DNA from: Adineta ricciae
Taxonomy: Eukaryota > Rotifera > Eurotatoria > Adinetida > Adinetidae
Reading direction: 5' to 3'
DNA: 64,000 nt
Assembly (NCBI GenBank): GCA_905250025.1
Contig: CAJNOJ010000452.1
Location: 1-64,000, forward strand
Shown here: piece after piece, positions 1 to 12,384 of the stretch
Layout: each line of letters begins with the position of its first letter
Numbering within the stretch: the first letter of the stretch is position 1
The notes under the pieces: model-generated
What the model saw: the letters and a program-made list of their open reading frames with translations, nothing else
Database searches by the model: none
Told to the model about the DNA's origin: nothing
Program-made: the position numbers and the translations under genes

Positions 1-270
1 GATTGATCAAAGTCGGATCTCTATCAAAAGAATTGAATAAAGATATCCTTACCAGTAAAATAATGTCTTGTTGACTGATGATCAAGATCGATCAGAATCA
101 GTTTGTACAGATGAGGAAATTAAGTTTATTCTAAATGAAAACCATCTGAACGTCAGGGAAATCTTCCAGACAAGTCATCTCAGATGATTCAAATTTGTTC
201 AACAATGGCAACTTTTGCACGAACTGTGCGAATGACACGCATCAACGATTTAGAAACAAACGCCTTTGAA
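1..270 (-). pseudogene. F-box/LRR-like gene relic (first-exon region)
   Basis: This stretch is a decayed copy of the first-exon region of the F-box genes at 25904-27555 and 33828-35485. It shares with them the reverse-strand exon end, the donor around the 'cttaccagtaaaataatgtcttgttg' region, and the start-codon neighbourhood near 'cttccagacaagtcatctcag'. Most of the coding exon is deleted: the sequence jumps from the 'cagatgaggaaatt' point to the 5' end. No open frame survives. The same relic recurs at 2074, 52984 and 54265. Confidence 0.6.
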
Positions 271-932
271 AGATCATGTGCAGTGAATTCGTTTAGCAAG
301 AAAAAGCATTGCCGTCAATGATTTTCGTCTGATCATTCATATATTCGGACCCCTAGACTTGTGAAGTTATGGAAAAGCTAAAGATCGTATATTCAATATT
401 TGTCATTGGAAAGATTAATGTATTTTATTTATACTCATGAGTAAATAAATGGCTGTTATGTTTTGATTAACGCATGCATTTTTTGTTACTTTATAGATAA
501 ACCAATGTGACTACTTTTGCACTTTTCGTCCCTGTTTCAGTTCAATCGGCTTTCTCCTTCTTTTTATCGATCTTTCGTTTTAGGCTGCTGAGCTTATCAG
601 CTGCGTCATTGTTTGTCTTTTGGCGATTTCGCCTTCATTTCATTCTGAGACTATGTCAATGATTTGGTCTACATAATCCGTATAAAGAATTGACGTATCT
701 AAGTCATTTCTTCTTTTGCTATCTGAAGAATGTTGTTGTTATTGTGAATGTCAACGTCAATATTCTATGAATGAAACGAAACGAAAATACATATTTTTGA
801 GATTAAAAAAACATGAATCAATAAATGTTTTGAAGTCGTATCTACAATGCAACGATCTTCATTGTGAAAAGCTTTATTCTCTTGAAAGCAGAGACGAACG
901 AATCGTCATTAAATCTAGATTTTGTTTCAAGT

Positions 933-1907
933 TCAATTTGCAGTTTGTGGATAAGGATATATTTGAACAGTTCTTTGACAAATCAATAGTTTCTCTTTTA
1001 CCGTTCGACGAAAACGACTTGATGAAATTAAAAACATGTAACAACTTCCCTACATGAAAAGAAACCATAGAAAACAGAAAAGTTAAACGAATGAACTCAC
1101 AGCATAGTACACATAGGTTAACAATGCCAGAACTGTTGAAGCAAAGCTCTCATTGATCAACCGATTCGTAACTTTGAAATCCCCGGCTGTTTTGAGCAGA
1201 TAGATCATATTTATACTATACGGAAGGATGACAACGATAACAAGTACCACATGAAATAGAGTCATTTTCCGTAATTGCCGACCAGCTTGCTGTTCGGCAA
1301 GAACTCGTGTTGATTGAATATTTCGATGAGCCAAATATGAAAAAACAATCATCACTGTAATTGGACAGAAACACGTCAAACTAAGAGAATATATTAGAAT
1401 ATATTTCGCATAACCACTATTCATCAGTACGCATGTATTTGTCATCTGAGGAATATCATAATATATCAAACAAGGAATGGCATGGAGACAACTGATTGTG
1501 AAAATAAGGAGTGTAATTCGATATGCATATTCGATATTGCTTAAACGACGAAAATGAACATGTTTCGATGTCACGAAATATTGATCAATCGAAGCCTAAG
1601 ACGAACAAGTAAACGAAATTAAACTGAAAACACCGATAAAGTATTGTCGTGCTCGACACCAATGCACTGATGTTCGACTTAGGTCAAAATCAAAACCAAC
1701 ACTAACAACACGAGATGTAAGATTTATTAAGAGAAATCCAATATTAGCAATTGAGCTGATAAGAAAGTAAAATGTACAAGGAGTTGTACGATAGGTGTGA
1801 GTACTGGAAAATACTACAACGTTCAAACTATTGCCTAATAAACCGAAAATAAGCAGAAATAAACCAATATAAATTGTTAACTGTTGACTAATATCCAACA
1901 AGGACAT
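933..1907 (-). pseudogene. Rhodopsin-like GPCR, copy 1, with in-frame stop
   Basis: This is the same two-exon 7TM gene as the intact copy at 3005-3979. Exon 1 starts with ATG at 1907 (MSLLDISQQL...), and the TM1 motif GNSLN and the TM3 region SSLASIDQYF are recognisable. In TM3 the leucine codon TTG of copy 2 reads TAG here (near position 1594), splitting the frame into 1596-1907 and 1083-1574. A short final exon after a GTGAGT donor ends at 933. Apart from a few missense changes the copies match. It is either a null allele or a very young pseudogene. A sequencing error is possible because only one base differs. Confidence 0.8.
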
Positions 1908-2073
1908 TTGTTAGTTCGTTTGGGATATAACGTGAGATTGTGCGTATGAATGCGAGATAAAAGACACAATTATGTCTAATTGAAAGTGATATAATCCCCA
2001 CTTATGGTCGATGACGCCCCACTTATCTTACACCATTCGATGCAGAATGATGAGATCTATCCATCACAAGAGN

Positions 2074-2290
2074 GATTGATCAAAGTCGGATCTCTATCAA
2101 AAGAATTGAATAAAGATATCCTTACCAGTAAAATAATGTCTTGTTGACTGATGATCAAGATCGATCAGAATCAGTTTGTACAGATGAGGAAATTGAGTTT
2201 ATTCTAAATGAAAACCATCTGAACGTCAGGGAAATCTTCCAGACAAGCCATCTCAGATGATTCAAATTTGTTCAACAATGGCAACTTTTA
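2074..2290 (-). pseudogene. F-box/LRR-like gene relic, second copy
   Basis: Same decayed F-box first-exon remnant as at the window start, beginning immediately after the N at 2073. No open frame remains. It sits about 700 bp downstream of the 3' end of the reverse-strand GPCR, the same arrangement seen near 54.3-55.2 kb. Confidence 0.6.
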
Positions 2291-3004
2291 CACGAACTGC
2301 GCGAATGACACGCATCAACAATTTAGAAACAAACGCCTTTGAAAGATCATGTGCAGTGAATTCGTTTAGCAAGAAAAAGCATTGCCGTCAATGATTTTCG
2401 TCTGATCATTCATATATTCGGACCCCTAGACTTTTGAAGTTATGGAAAAACTAAAGATCGTATATTCAATATTTGTCATTGGAAAGATTAATGTATTTTA
2501 TTTATACTCATGAGTAAATAAATGGCTGTTATGCTTTGATTAACGCATGCATTTTTTGTTACTTTATAGATAAACCAATGTGACTACTTTTCTACTTTTC
2601 GTCGCTGTTTCAGTTCAATGGACTTCTCCTTCTTTTTATCGATCTTTTGTTTTAGGCTGCTGAGCTTATCAGCTGCGTCATTGCTCGTCTTTTGGCGATT
2701 TCGTCTTCATTTCATTCTAAGACTATGTCAATGATTTGGTCTACATAATCCGTATAAAGAATTGACGTATCTAAGTCATTTCTTCTTTTGTTATCTGAAG
2801 AATGTTGTTGTTATTGTGAATGTCAACGTCAATATTCTATGAATGAAACGAAACGAAAATACATATTTTTGAGATTAAAAAAACATGAATCAATAAATGT
2901 TTTGAAGTCGTATCTACAATGCAACGATCTTCATTGTGAAAAGCTTTATTCTCTTGAAAGCAGAGACGAACGAATCGTCATTAAATCTAGATTTTGTTTC
3001 AAGT

Positions 3005-3979
3005 TCAATTTGCAGTTTGTGGATAAGGATATATTTGAACAGTTCTTTGACAAATCAATAGTTTCTCTTTTACCGTTCGACGAAAACGACTTGATGAAAT
3101 TAAAAACATGTAACAACTTCCCTACATGAAAAGAAACCATTGAAAACAGAAAAGTTAAACGAATGAACTCACAGCATAGTACACATAGGTTAACAATGCC
3201 AGAACTATTGAAGCAAAGCTCTCATTGATCAACCGATTCGTATCTTTGAAATCCCCGGCTGTTTTGAGTAGATAGATCGTATTTATACTATACGGAAGGA
3301 TGACAACGATAACAAGTACCACATGAAATAGAGTCATTTTCCGTAATTGCCGACCAGCTTGTTGTTCGGCAAGAACTCGTGTTGATTGAATATTCCGATG
3401 AGCCAAATATGAAAAAACAATCATCACTATAATTGGACAGAAACACGTCAAACTAAGAGAATATATTGGAATATATTTCGCATAAGCACTATTCATCAGT
3501 ACGCATGTATTTGTCATCTGTGGAATGTCATAATATATCAAACAAGGAATGGCATGGAGACAACTGATTGTGAAAATAAGGAGCGTAATTCGATATGCAT
3601 ATTCGATATTGCTTAAACGACGAAAATGAACATGTTTCGATGTCACGAAATATTGATCAATCGAAGCCAAAGACGAACAAGTAAACGAAATTAAACCGAA
3701 AACACCGATAAAGTATTGTCGTGCTCGACACCAATGCACTGATGTTCGACTTAGGTCAAAGTCAAAACCAACACTAACAATACGAGATGTAAGATTTATT
3801 AAGAGAAATCCAATATTAGCAATTGAGCTGATAAGAAAGTAAAATGTACAAGGAGTTGTACGATAGGTGCGAGTACTGGAAAATACTACAACGTTCAAAC
3901 TATTGCCTAATAAACCGAAAATGAGCAGAAATAAACCAATATAAATTGTTAACTGTTGACTAATATCCAACAAGGACAT
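3005..3979 (-). CDS. Rhodopsin-like (class A) 7TM receptor
   Basis: Two-exon orphan GPCR. Exon 1 (3979-3173) starts at an ATG (MSLLDISQQL) and covers TM1 (GLLGNSLNVVVF), TM2, a TM3 with Cys before it (HWCRARQYF), and TM4 to TM7. The donor GTGAGT falls in TM7 after VYYA. A 51-nt intron leads to exon 2 (3121-3005), which supplies the end of TM7 and a short tail (GSCYMFLISSSRFRRTV). The product is about 308 aa, small for the class. The DRY-like position reads IDQYF, as in other rotifer orphan receptors in this window. No ligand can be inferred. Paralogues lie at 933-1907 (broken) and 55220-56195, and the single-exon receptor at 61041-62048 is a distant relative. Confidence 0.85.
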
Positions 3980-4603
3980 TTGTTAGTTCGTTTGGGATAT
4001 AACGTGAGATTGTGCGTATGAATGCGAGATAAAAGACACAATTATGTCTAATTGAGAGTGATATAAATTCTTGTTCACTTTCATCAAAATTTCTTGTTTG
4101 AAGGTATGTCACTTTTTTTGCATTTAATGAAAAACATATACTCATTTCTTTTATTTCTCACGAACTAATTACGGTAATTATATAACTTCATTTGCATCTC
4201 TGATCTCACAGTTGGGAAGCATACCATAAGGTCGATTATTCCTCGATATTTTGAATACGTGACATGAGAGAGAGAACCAAAGTGCAGCATGTCTATTTTT
4301 GACGGTCACGTTCGGAAAAGGAATGACGCAGGCGTAGATGTCACTTCTATACAATTACATTAAACATTCTTAATCAAATTTTCATTAATATTTCGTTTTA
4401 AATCCTTAGTCTGTAGAAATTTTCGTGAAAAGATTCTTTACGAAATAAAAACAAAATATTAGTTAAACATTCAACCAATCCTATGGCTGTCAAATCACAC
4501 AAAGCAGTTCGCTTCTATTTCTGTTTTTCAGTTTGATTTCCAATTCTTCAACCATATCAAGTAGATTATTTAATTAAATTTTTACATGTTAAATTGAATT
4601 AGA

Positions 4604-5703
4604 ATGGAAAATGTTGAAGATATCGAAAATCTTCTCTCCCTTCATTGGCCACATATCTTTTCTTCTATTGATCCTTCAACACCCATCACTCTCACCAAAC
4701 TATCTCGATACAATTGGCTCATCAAATGTTCCGAACAACTTTCCTATGTACTTAAATCATCACAAACAAATAATTTGGATCTCGAACTGAAATATCTCAC
4801 CGATCTAAATCGTTATTTCAACAACGAGTATCGAGTTCCACTACCCATTATCACAATCAAAAATGAAAGACATGTTAATGGCAAATACTGGTTGTATGAA
4901 TATATCCATGGTAAAGTTTATAATGATTGTGATTGTGCACATCTATTCGATGAAAAACAACTGATCTTATTGGCTAAACTCATCTCGAAATATCATCAGT
5001 TTCTCATCACGAATTCGTCGACATTATCAACAAATAAGAAATCAACAACTCGTGAACATCTTCTCAAAGAGTTCAAACAATCCATCGTAAGTTCTTCATA
5101 AGGATGATGATGATGTGTTCGTTGATGTTGTTGTTTATTTAGGATGTGATTAATGAATGTCGAAAAGAAAGAATCGATTTAGTAAATGAATATTATCTTG
5201 GATGTTATCCATTGTTGAAACGATTATTAGAAGAATCACTTTCGAAACAAGAAAAGAGTCATTCGAATCGTAATTATCTTATTCATCGAAATATTCGACC
5301 ATCAAAGATTATTTGGTCATCGAATAATGAAAATGATCAAATCATAGGAATCATTGACTTCGAGAATCTGAATTATGACACATTATGGCGAGATCTTGCT
5401 GTTTGTTTATCAACATTTTGTACATCATCATCACCATCGATCATCACAGATGTTGATCGAATGAGAATATTCATTAGTGAATATATGAAACAAATCTCAG
5501 GTGGTGTTGCAAAAGTTTCATCACAAACTGAACAAGAAGTATTTCATTTGATCGTTGATGAGATTATTTTATGTGCTTGTGAAGATTTTACATTTATTTA
5601 TTGGCAATATCAACATCAAAATGAACTATTTCAAGGTATTAAAGCATTAGAGTTTTACTATAAACGAGCACTGTGGCATGCTGAACATGCTTTGAAGAAA
5701 TAA
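4604..5703 (+). CDS. APH/choline-kinase-fold protein, possible pseudokinase
   Basis: Two exons: 4604-5086 and 5143-5703, joined by a GTAAGT...TTTAG intron of 56 nt; about 347 aa starting MENVEDIENL. The fold family (aminoglycoside phosphotransferase / homoserine-kinase-like) is suggested by the C-terminal motif pair LIHRNIRPSKIIW (residues about 207-219) and GIIDFENL (about 230-237). In active members the first motif is HGDxxxxN. Here the catalytic Asp position is Asn (HRN) and the metal-binding Asn position is Lys, while the Asp of IDFE is kept. Activity is therefore doubtful. It is well conserved with its duplicate at 56823-57917, including these changes. A polyadenylation-like AATAAA region follows near 5793. 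Substrate unknown. Confidence 0.7.
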
Positions 5704-6636
5704 AGTACTGCTTCCTGTTGTTGATGAGATTGTTTTGTTATTTATTTGAAATTAGACTATTCTTATATGTAAAAAGAAAATACATGAAATTAATAAACTT
5801 GATATATCTATGATTTTGTACAAAACATGCTGATTTCGATGTTTATGGAATATGACATCATGGCATCTTATTAAAGATAAATAAACTTCAATGCTATGCA
5901 ACCGATCGTATCCGTAAGCTGCACTATTTCATATGGTGAGACAAGATGTTGGTTTGCAACGTTGACGACTGGATCGCCTAGCATGATATTATCGTCTGGA
6001 TTCTCATAATATTTTCAACTGGCAATCTCGAAACATGACTTTCTCAATCGCTATCCATTAAGTTAATGCTAGATTCCCTAACGATTTCTAATTTCATAGC
6101 GTCAGCAACCCTTCTTAAGTTGAGTTATACTCGTTTCCAATTAAAATCAAAACAGTCTTATACATGAGATCATTAACTTCCAGTAGTAATAAAAATTCTT
6201 TCCCGCATTTGTTTGCAAAGCGAACATATCCCACTTTGTTACTATGAATAAAGAAACAATCACTGCATTTTTGTAAGCCGTATATTTGATAAACGTACGC
6301 TATGTTTGATGTTGGTAATATGCCATTGATGAATTCTGTAGGATTAGAAATAATTCATATCAATATTCTCCTTTGTTTCGTTTTATTTTTTTTCTAGTAG
6401 AAGATGGATATGTGAGGTGCCAGAAGAAAAGGGTGCATGTTATACATATGTACCCGACAGATGTATTAATTCAGAGTTTTATTCAACTATTCAGTTTAGA
6501 CACTAGAATTCTTTCCAGAATTCACGACGAACGAGAAATGACAGCTAATCGAGAAGGAATAACTGAATGATTGGATTCAAGTTTGTCAGTAGGAGTGCAT
6601 AAGATCCAAAATATTTTATTCTGAAAGAAGTAAGAA
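5704..6636. other. Intergenic, no supported gene
   Basis: AT-rich sequence with many stops in all frames. A 65-codon open frame at 6373-6570 has no recognisable features and no homology to anything else in the window. The first part may hold the 3' UTR of the upstream kinase gene. Confidence 0.5.
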
Positions 6637-8245
6637 TCATTTGTTAACATTGTCTTTTGAGAAATGCAAAAAAAATTCTTGGACATCAGCAAAAGGATTA
6701 TCTGAAGGGTTCATCGACTTATAGATATCGTATACTTTTTCACATGATGGAAGAGCTTGTACATTTTCTGACAGACCAGAAAACATCCAGCCAATATTGC
6801 CATAAGAATCTATCAGTTTCGGATCGTCTGATGAAAGGCGTTTCTGACGAACATTTAATGAATTTTTAAAGTACATAAGTGCTTCAGATGTCCTGCTAGT
6901 TTTATCATAGATGAAGGCAGTGTTTTCATATTCCAGTGCCAAATGATCATGATCTGGTGGAAGATTCAATTCAGTTATACTGACGGCTTCGAGCAAACAC
7001 AGGAGTGCTTTCGCGTACTACTCTATCACAACATATACTCTGCCAATGTTATTACAAACAGTTGCCAGCTCACGGTTACTTCGATGAAAGAGCTTTTCAG
7101 ATATGGTCAAATATTTCTCATAAAAAAGCAGTGCTTTTGCATAATCGCCCAAGTTTTGATATACGAACACCGACAGCACCGAAAATAGGATGATCCACAG
7201 GATAAATATTCTGACATATATCATGCGCTTTTTGGTAGGAAGCAACTACTTCTGAATAGTTTCCTGGTGTATTGTAGATATCTGTAAGTTGAACATAGTT
7301 AATTCGCCGTTTGAAGGAGTAATGTCCGAAACATGTTTTAAACCATGTTGAATTTTCCGAGTTTAGTCAATAACTGACTCATACGATACCAGTCATTTTT
7401 TGTATGGGAAACGTTTCTTTTCTGATAAACTCAGTCAAGACATTTAGTTCTGGGCCACTGTCCGTAGTTAAGACTAAATTAACTTGCTAGAGACGGTCAT
7501 TATTATCAATTTGTTCGAAATATTGAATGTATTGAAAAGAGGAATTCTTCTTCGTATATGTGGAAATTGACTAAATCCGTGAATATCAGCAAAAGTGTCG
7601 TTGACAAGGTTGACGTATTAATAGACATTTGAAAAACAATTCCAATTGATTCACAATTATTCATAACACTTACAGCAAAAGTCAGACCAACAGTTCGATC
7701 TTTACTAGTCGATAAAAAACCTGTTGAAAGACATCAAACTACTTTGAGATTTCAAAAATCGATCAAAATGAGCTTTAAACAAACCTTGACCTCGATACCC
7801 AACGAATGCCGACGACGTGCTGTTTCCATGGTATTGTTTACCATGTAATTCGGCAGTATTTCCGTGAAGATCTCGTAAAAAAAGCTCCATATTGACGATA
7901 ATATCCACATCCATATTACGCAATGCTCGATTCAATACCGAATAAACAAATGAATGATTCGAATACCATCAAATCGAAGCATGATCGTACAGTACGCATT
8001 CTCGAAATGATGTCTGCGGATATCGAATCAGATACAATTATAAAAACATTTTCTTTCTCGTCATCAGTAACAAAATCGATATACGGATGAAGTTCAAAGA
8101 ATATACATATATTATTGATAATTTTATGCAATTTTGATATTGCGCTTTGCCAATATGTCTCATTAGTTTGATAGAGATTTTCCTCCAGTTGTACTAAAAT
8201 ACGTAAGATCATCGGTATTAAGCGTATTCGATAAGTGTTGATCAT
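6637..8245 (-). pseudogene. ADP-ribosyltransferase (ART) + TPR protein, decayed
   Basis: Reading on the minus strand, the order is that of the bdelloid NAD:arginine ADP-ribosyltransferase-TPR family. The N-terminal helical/beta module is at 8245-7916 (for example CIFFELHPYIDF, NVFIIVSDSISADII). The ART core is at 7935-7500, with the arginine motif GYRGQGLF, an F-S-T-S motif near 7690-7700 and an EEEFLFSIHSIF glutamate motif near 7540. TPR-like repeats follow at 7245-7018 and 6996-6637 (LGDYAKALLFYEKYL, TSEALMYFKNSLNVRQ, GNIGWMFSGL). The parts lie in different frames, with stops between the arginine and glutamate motifs and between the ART and TPR parts. Short introns could explain some changes but not all. 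A live member would modify target proteins with ADP-ribose. Confidence 0.75.
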
Positions 8246-8574
8246 GGCATTTAAACGAAGATTCGGAGTTCATCCTGTTCGTGTTCCCTTATTAAAGACT
8301 AAGTCTGTTATACCAATCTAGTGAATGAATAATCGCAGCGTCATTCTAGTAGATTTTTTCCTTTTCTTTCTCTTTTATTATTAACGAAATTGATGGAGCG
8401 ATCCGTTGTATATATTATCGTAAAGTAAACACGAGGGTTAAACACCGAATGAGGAAATGTAATTGTACACGCATATCAACATAGTCACACAAACAATACA
8501 ATTGAAAAATCAATCAATGTTTCTGAAAGAATGAAGTTTTTGTACGGTTGGAATCATTTCCAATAATATTCCGT

Positions 8575-11414
8575 TCATTTATGCAATCTATGCATGTGCC
8601 TATGTAGATGGGAGCGAAACTTATTTTGTTTTTGTGCTGCCATGCGAGAAACTGGACTCGGTTCTGGCAATGGCGAACATATAACATCAGCAACGTTACC
8701 ATTTTGTCGTGGTGGAACATTGCCTGATTGAAAATATGTGATGATTACATTGTCGACGCATAAGTTACCTCGCAAGCTGCTGGCATGTGTAGTTCCATTT
8801 GTAACTGCAATAAGTCTAGCGCGAGGAAAAAGTTTTCGAACTTTTAAACTATTATCCAATGATAGAACAGGATCTAGAGTTTGAATGACTAGAAGGATAT
8901 CACCAAGTTTTTCACCATCCACAATCACTGACTTATGTCCTTTTTTAGCCCAGTATAAACAAGGCGCACCCTTCCAGACAAGAGGCCAGGTTGTAATAGG
9001 AGCTTGTGGATAAATACGCCAAAAGTCTAGTCGAACCTTCTCCCAGTTTCGAGGCAAAGGAGCATCGGTGCACGTAGTGAAAGAGAAGGCGTCTAGGCTA
9101 TTTCCCTGTTGAGCGATTAGTTCCAGATATAGTTGTACAATTAGAGTCGCATTTTTTTCGTTCACCAATTCGCTAAAAACTGCTCCGAATGTTAACCATG
9201 ATTCTTGCGTATAAGCGACCGAAGAGAATAGACTGATCCATTCGTATGGACCAATCATACCATTGATCGGATTCCTTTCTAATTGGTTTCGTATTTTAAA
9301 CCACTGAAATTCGACTTCGCTTTTAGTATTACCCAAACGAAAGACATTATCATGTTTTGCTACCCATTGAAAGAAGATTCCCATATTGCGATCAATTCTT
9401 TCAGGTACTTGAAGATCTAGTGGATACCACACCTTATCTGGATCGATATTTGAGTCAAGAACCATACGTCTCACACGAGTTGGATATAATGTTGCATAGA
9501 TTTCACCTAAATAGGTACCAGCAGAAAATCCGTAGTAGTTTATTTGTTCTTGTCCAAGAGCTAAACGAATGCTTTCCATATCTTTTGCAGTATCAACTGT
9601 GGTCATATATGGGAGCAATAGTTTATTATTCTTGGCACAGTTCGAAGCATACGTTTCTGTAATATTCAACCAAATATCTTCTAAGTTTTGACTCGACGGA
9701 ATAGGCTCTGGAAGGGGATTCGTGGAAGAATTAAGTGTACATCTGACGGCTGGCTCGCTGAAACCTACACCACGTGGATCGAATCCAATGAAATCATATG
9801 CCTGACCGACTTCTATTGGAAACGCTTGTACTATGAGAACTAGTGGTAAACCAGATCCACCGGGACCTCCTGGATTGAGCAACATAACGCCTTGGAAATT
9901 GTCGTCTAATACTGTGTGTTTAATGCGTGATACTGCTATTTTGATTTTGGTTCCTTGTGGACGATTGTAATCGAGTGGAACGGACAGAAGACCACATTCA
10001 GCTGGTGTCTGGATGAGAGCAGGATGTGTGCAGGGTCCCCACTGTATGTTAGATACCGGAATTTGAGGAGTAGTACTTTTGGTTGTGTGTTTTGTACCTA
10101 CAAATTCATTGTTAGCCATTCATTGTTCAACATACTTGTATATTATTTACCTGACTGATGGTACCGAGGACGTTCATATCGATACGATGGCGATTTTCTG
10201 TATTCGTGTTCTGAATATGGCGGCTCTTCACTGTCAGTTTCGTCATCATAATCTTCTTCGGCTTCGTACGTCGATCCAATATCCACATACTCTCTTTCTT
10301 GTTTTTGTATATCAAAATATCTATGTTTTGTTCGAATACCACCGCGAAAACCACCGGTAAACGGGTTGATGGTTGGTATACCGGCACCATATACTACAAA
10401 ATCGACAAAAAAAATACTCTGAGACTATCAAAGACATTAAACAAACATGGTATCGGTTGAAAATAAGGCATCATGTTAATTGGCCCAGTGGGTGGAGCAC
10501 CACTACTAACTAAACTTGCATAACCAGAAGCAATTAAATCTGCAATTGAAAATCTTCGTCCAAAAAAGTTGATCACTGGTGGTAGAATATAGACTAAAAG
10601 AATTATTGGATGAATTTTGAATTCATTCATAAATTAGATTAGTTCTCACCTCCTGTTGGTGAGAATATGATTGTTTGTTGCGTTACTCGATCAACAAATA
10701 ATGGTATTTGTGGCATGAAACTTAGAAATGGACCTCTCAGTGCTTGAAACAAAATAGAACATCTATGATTATAAGAGAAGGTCCTAAACGATCGGACAAA
10801 AACTACATACGAAATCGATTACGATCATAGCGTGCAACTGGAAAACGATATCGTTCAAAATCCCGTCGATTACCGTGATCAACTGGTTTACGCATATAAA
10901 TATTCATATGGCCAAGTTTTTCAGGGCGATATTCTCTATGCTACATTAGAAAAATAAATCAAAACTTATGATGTCTAGTAAACAAAAACGCATTTACATA
11001 TGAAGAACCGCTGCGTAACTGAGGGTTGTCATCGATCGGTATTGATGTTTGATCGATATCTGTGCCTATAAATCAGATTGTCAATCGACAATAAACAATA
11101 TTTCTCGAAAACGTTAAAATTCACCTTGATCATCGTGCTTTGTGTGAACTTTGTACTGAAAGACACCTACGGTCATGATGCCACAAACAATAACAAAGAG
11201 CAACAGAATTGTATAGAAATATTTGCTTTTTGTCGAATCTGATGATCTAGAATATGAGATATCATTTTGTTAAGACAGCAAACTGTGATGATTAACGTTC
11301 TGGTACGAACTTTCTTGTAGAGTTTACCGTCTCCTCAACACCATCTTGACATTGTTCATCATTCACACTCATATATTTTGATGAAAAATGAGAGTCTCTT
11401 GGTTTATCCACCAT
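8575..11414 (-). CDS. Membrane-anchored TAP-like alpha/beta hydrolase
   Basis: A multi-exon minus-strand model. The first exon starts at ATG 11414 (MVDKPRDSHF). The second holds a single TM helix (FYTILLLFVIVCGIMTVGVF). Further short exons at about 11086-11000, 10938-10806, 10744-10652, 10597-10450 and 10392-10160 encode a Pro/Tyr/Arg-rich linker (for example GAGIPTINPFTGGF). The last large exon (about 10096-8575) carries the hydrolase. The splice CAG-GTAAAT...TTTGTAG joins YHQSG to TKHTTKS. Catalytic features are the oxyanion loop GGPGGSG, nucleophile elbow GFSAG (Ser about 110 residues after it), acid TLDPV and a late His in THASS. The C-terminal part resembles the TAP-like domain of Streptomyces tripeptidyl aminopeptidases. 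Probable secretory-pathway peptidase/esterase with type II topology. Exact exon borders are partly inferred. Confidence 0.7.
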
Positions 11415-11884
11415 AGTTTTCGTATCGAGAAGTATTACTTAATTTGTCGTCGAAAATCTCGGTTTATATATTGATGGCACATCCGAGGTAAATGAAAGTA
11501 TTATCAAGTCCGTTGCACTTGAAAACATCGTATGATATGTCATATGACTCTCATGATATGATGTTCGCAATCGTAATAAAAATGTGCTTGAATAGACGAA
11601 GATAACGCAAACGAAGATTAAATTTTTAATAGACAGAAAAACGAAATTTGATTAAACATTGTCTTGCACAGATTATTCACACTATTTATTCTAGATACAT
11701 GAGCAGGTGTTTTATTTTACTGCTATCTTTGTGATACTAAGAGATGTTTTTCAAAGTTTTTGCTTTCATTAAATATTATTGTTATTCGATAGTTATCACG
11801 ACCTAACATTCCTTCGATATGTTGTTATGTTTATTCACGAAGATGACTTGCCGTCATTTACAAAATGAATGTTTTAAACCGTTG
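11415..11884. other. Intergenic, no supported gene
   Basis: Holds the 5' flank of the hydrolase gene and the 3' flank of the two-TM gene. AT-rich, no open frame of note and no repeat recognised. Confidence 0.5.
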
Positions 11885-12384
11885 TCAGCTCTTGTAAATG
11901 TATACACATGGTAATATAGTTGAAATGATTAGCAATGGCCAAACTACCGACATGATCGCGAAATATATACGTGGATTTGGCCATTCCCATCGAACAGTTC
12001 TCACTTTTGTACCATGATAATAACACGGCGCCGTGCGATTGACCTGAAATGTAATTGACATGAAACCAGATCGATTTAACATAATCTTATAAAAGTACGT
12101 ACCGAATTCGGTCCAGGTCCTCCAGATTCTATTGTTGTTGATTCGATTGTACGACCATCGGATACATTATATACAACTTCATATTTACGCATAATCACAC
12201 ACACTCCACCAGAACAATCTGTATAGTTTTCAAAAGATGTAACGAAACACGTTGTTGTTGTATAAAGACTTTCAATGGTCTTTTCACGAGCGTAATCAAC
12301 AGTGGCTGCCAAAACAGTGAGCATTAATATACAAAGTGATGTGCACATCACTCCAAATATGATTATCATTTTTGCACTCTCCAT
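11885..12384 (-). CDS. Two-TM protein with Cys-rich extracellular loop
   Basis: Two exons: 12384-12103 and 12043-11885, with a 59-nt GTACGT...TTTCAG intron; 146 aa. It starts MESAKMIIIFGVM with TM1 (IIIFGVMCTSLCILMLTVLAA). An ectodomain follows with several Cys and N-glycosylation sequons (NYTDCSGGVC, NVSD, VNRTAPCYY), then TM2 near the C-terminus (YFAIMSVVWPLLIISTILPCV). Both ends are predicted cytoplasmic. The layout resembles small auxiliary subunits such as BK-channel beta or TipE-like proteins, but no family-defining motif was recognised, so function is unknown. It is divergent from the MAP2K-like gene, 623 bp away. Confidence 0.75.

Larger units (their letters stand above)
1..1997. repeat. 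Near-identical duplicate of 2074-4068
   Basis: The segment aligns colinearly with 2074-4068 with scattered single-base differences (a few per hundred bases by eye). It includes the same F-box relic and the same GPCR. The two copies meet at a single N at 2073, and the 1998-2072 tail is not shared. This fits two haplotypes or recent tandem copies stitched by scaffolding. Real tandem duplication cannot be excluded from the sequence alone. Confidence 0.8.

Noticed and set aside
716..1057. Plus-strand 113-codon open frame with Cys-rich start, identical at 2788-3129
   Set aside because: It lies antisense to the last GPCR exon and its flank, begins with TTG rather than ATG, and is closed by a TAA in the third copy near 55.0 kb, so its conservation only reflects recent duplication.
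6373..6570. 65-codon plus-strand frame
   Set aside because: No domain, no duplicate, no splice context; expected by chance in this length of sequence.
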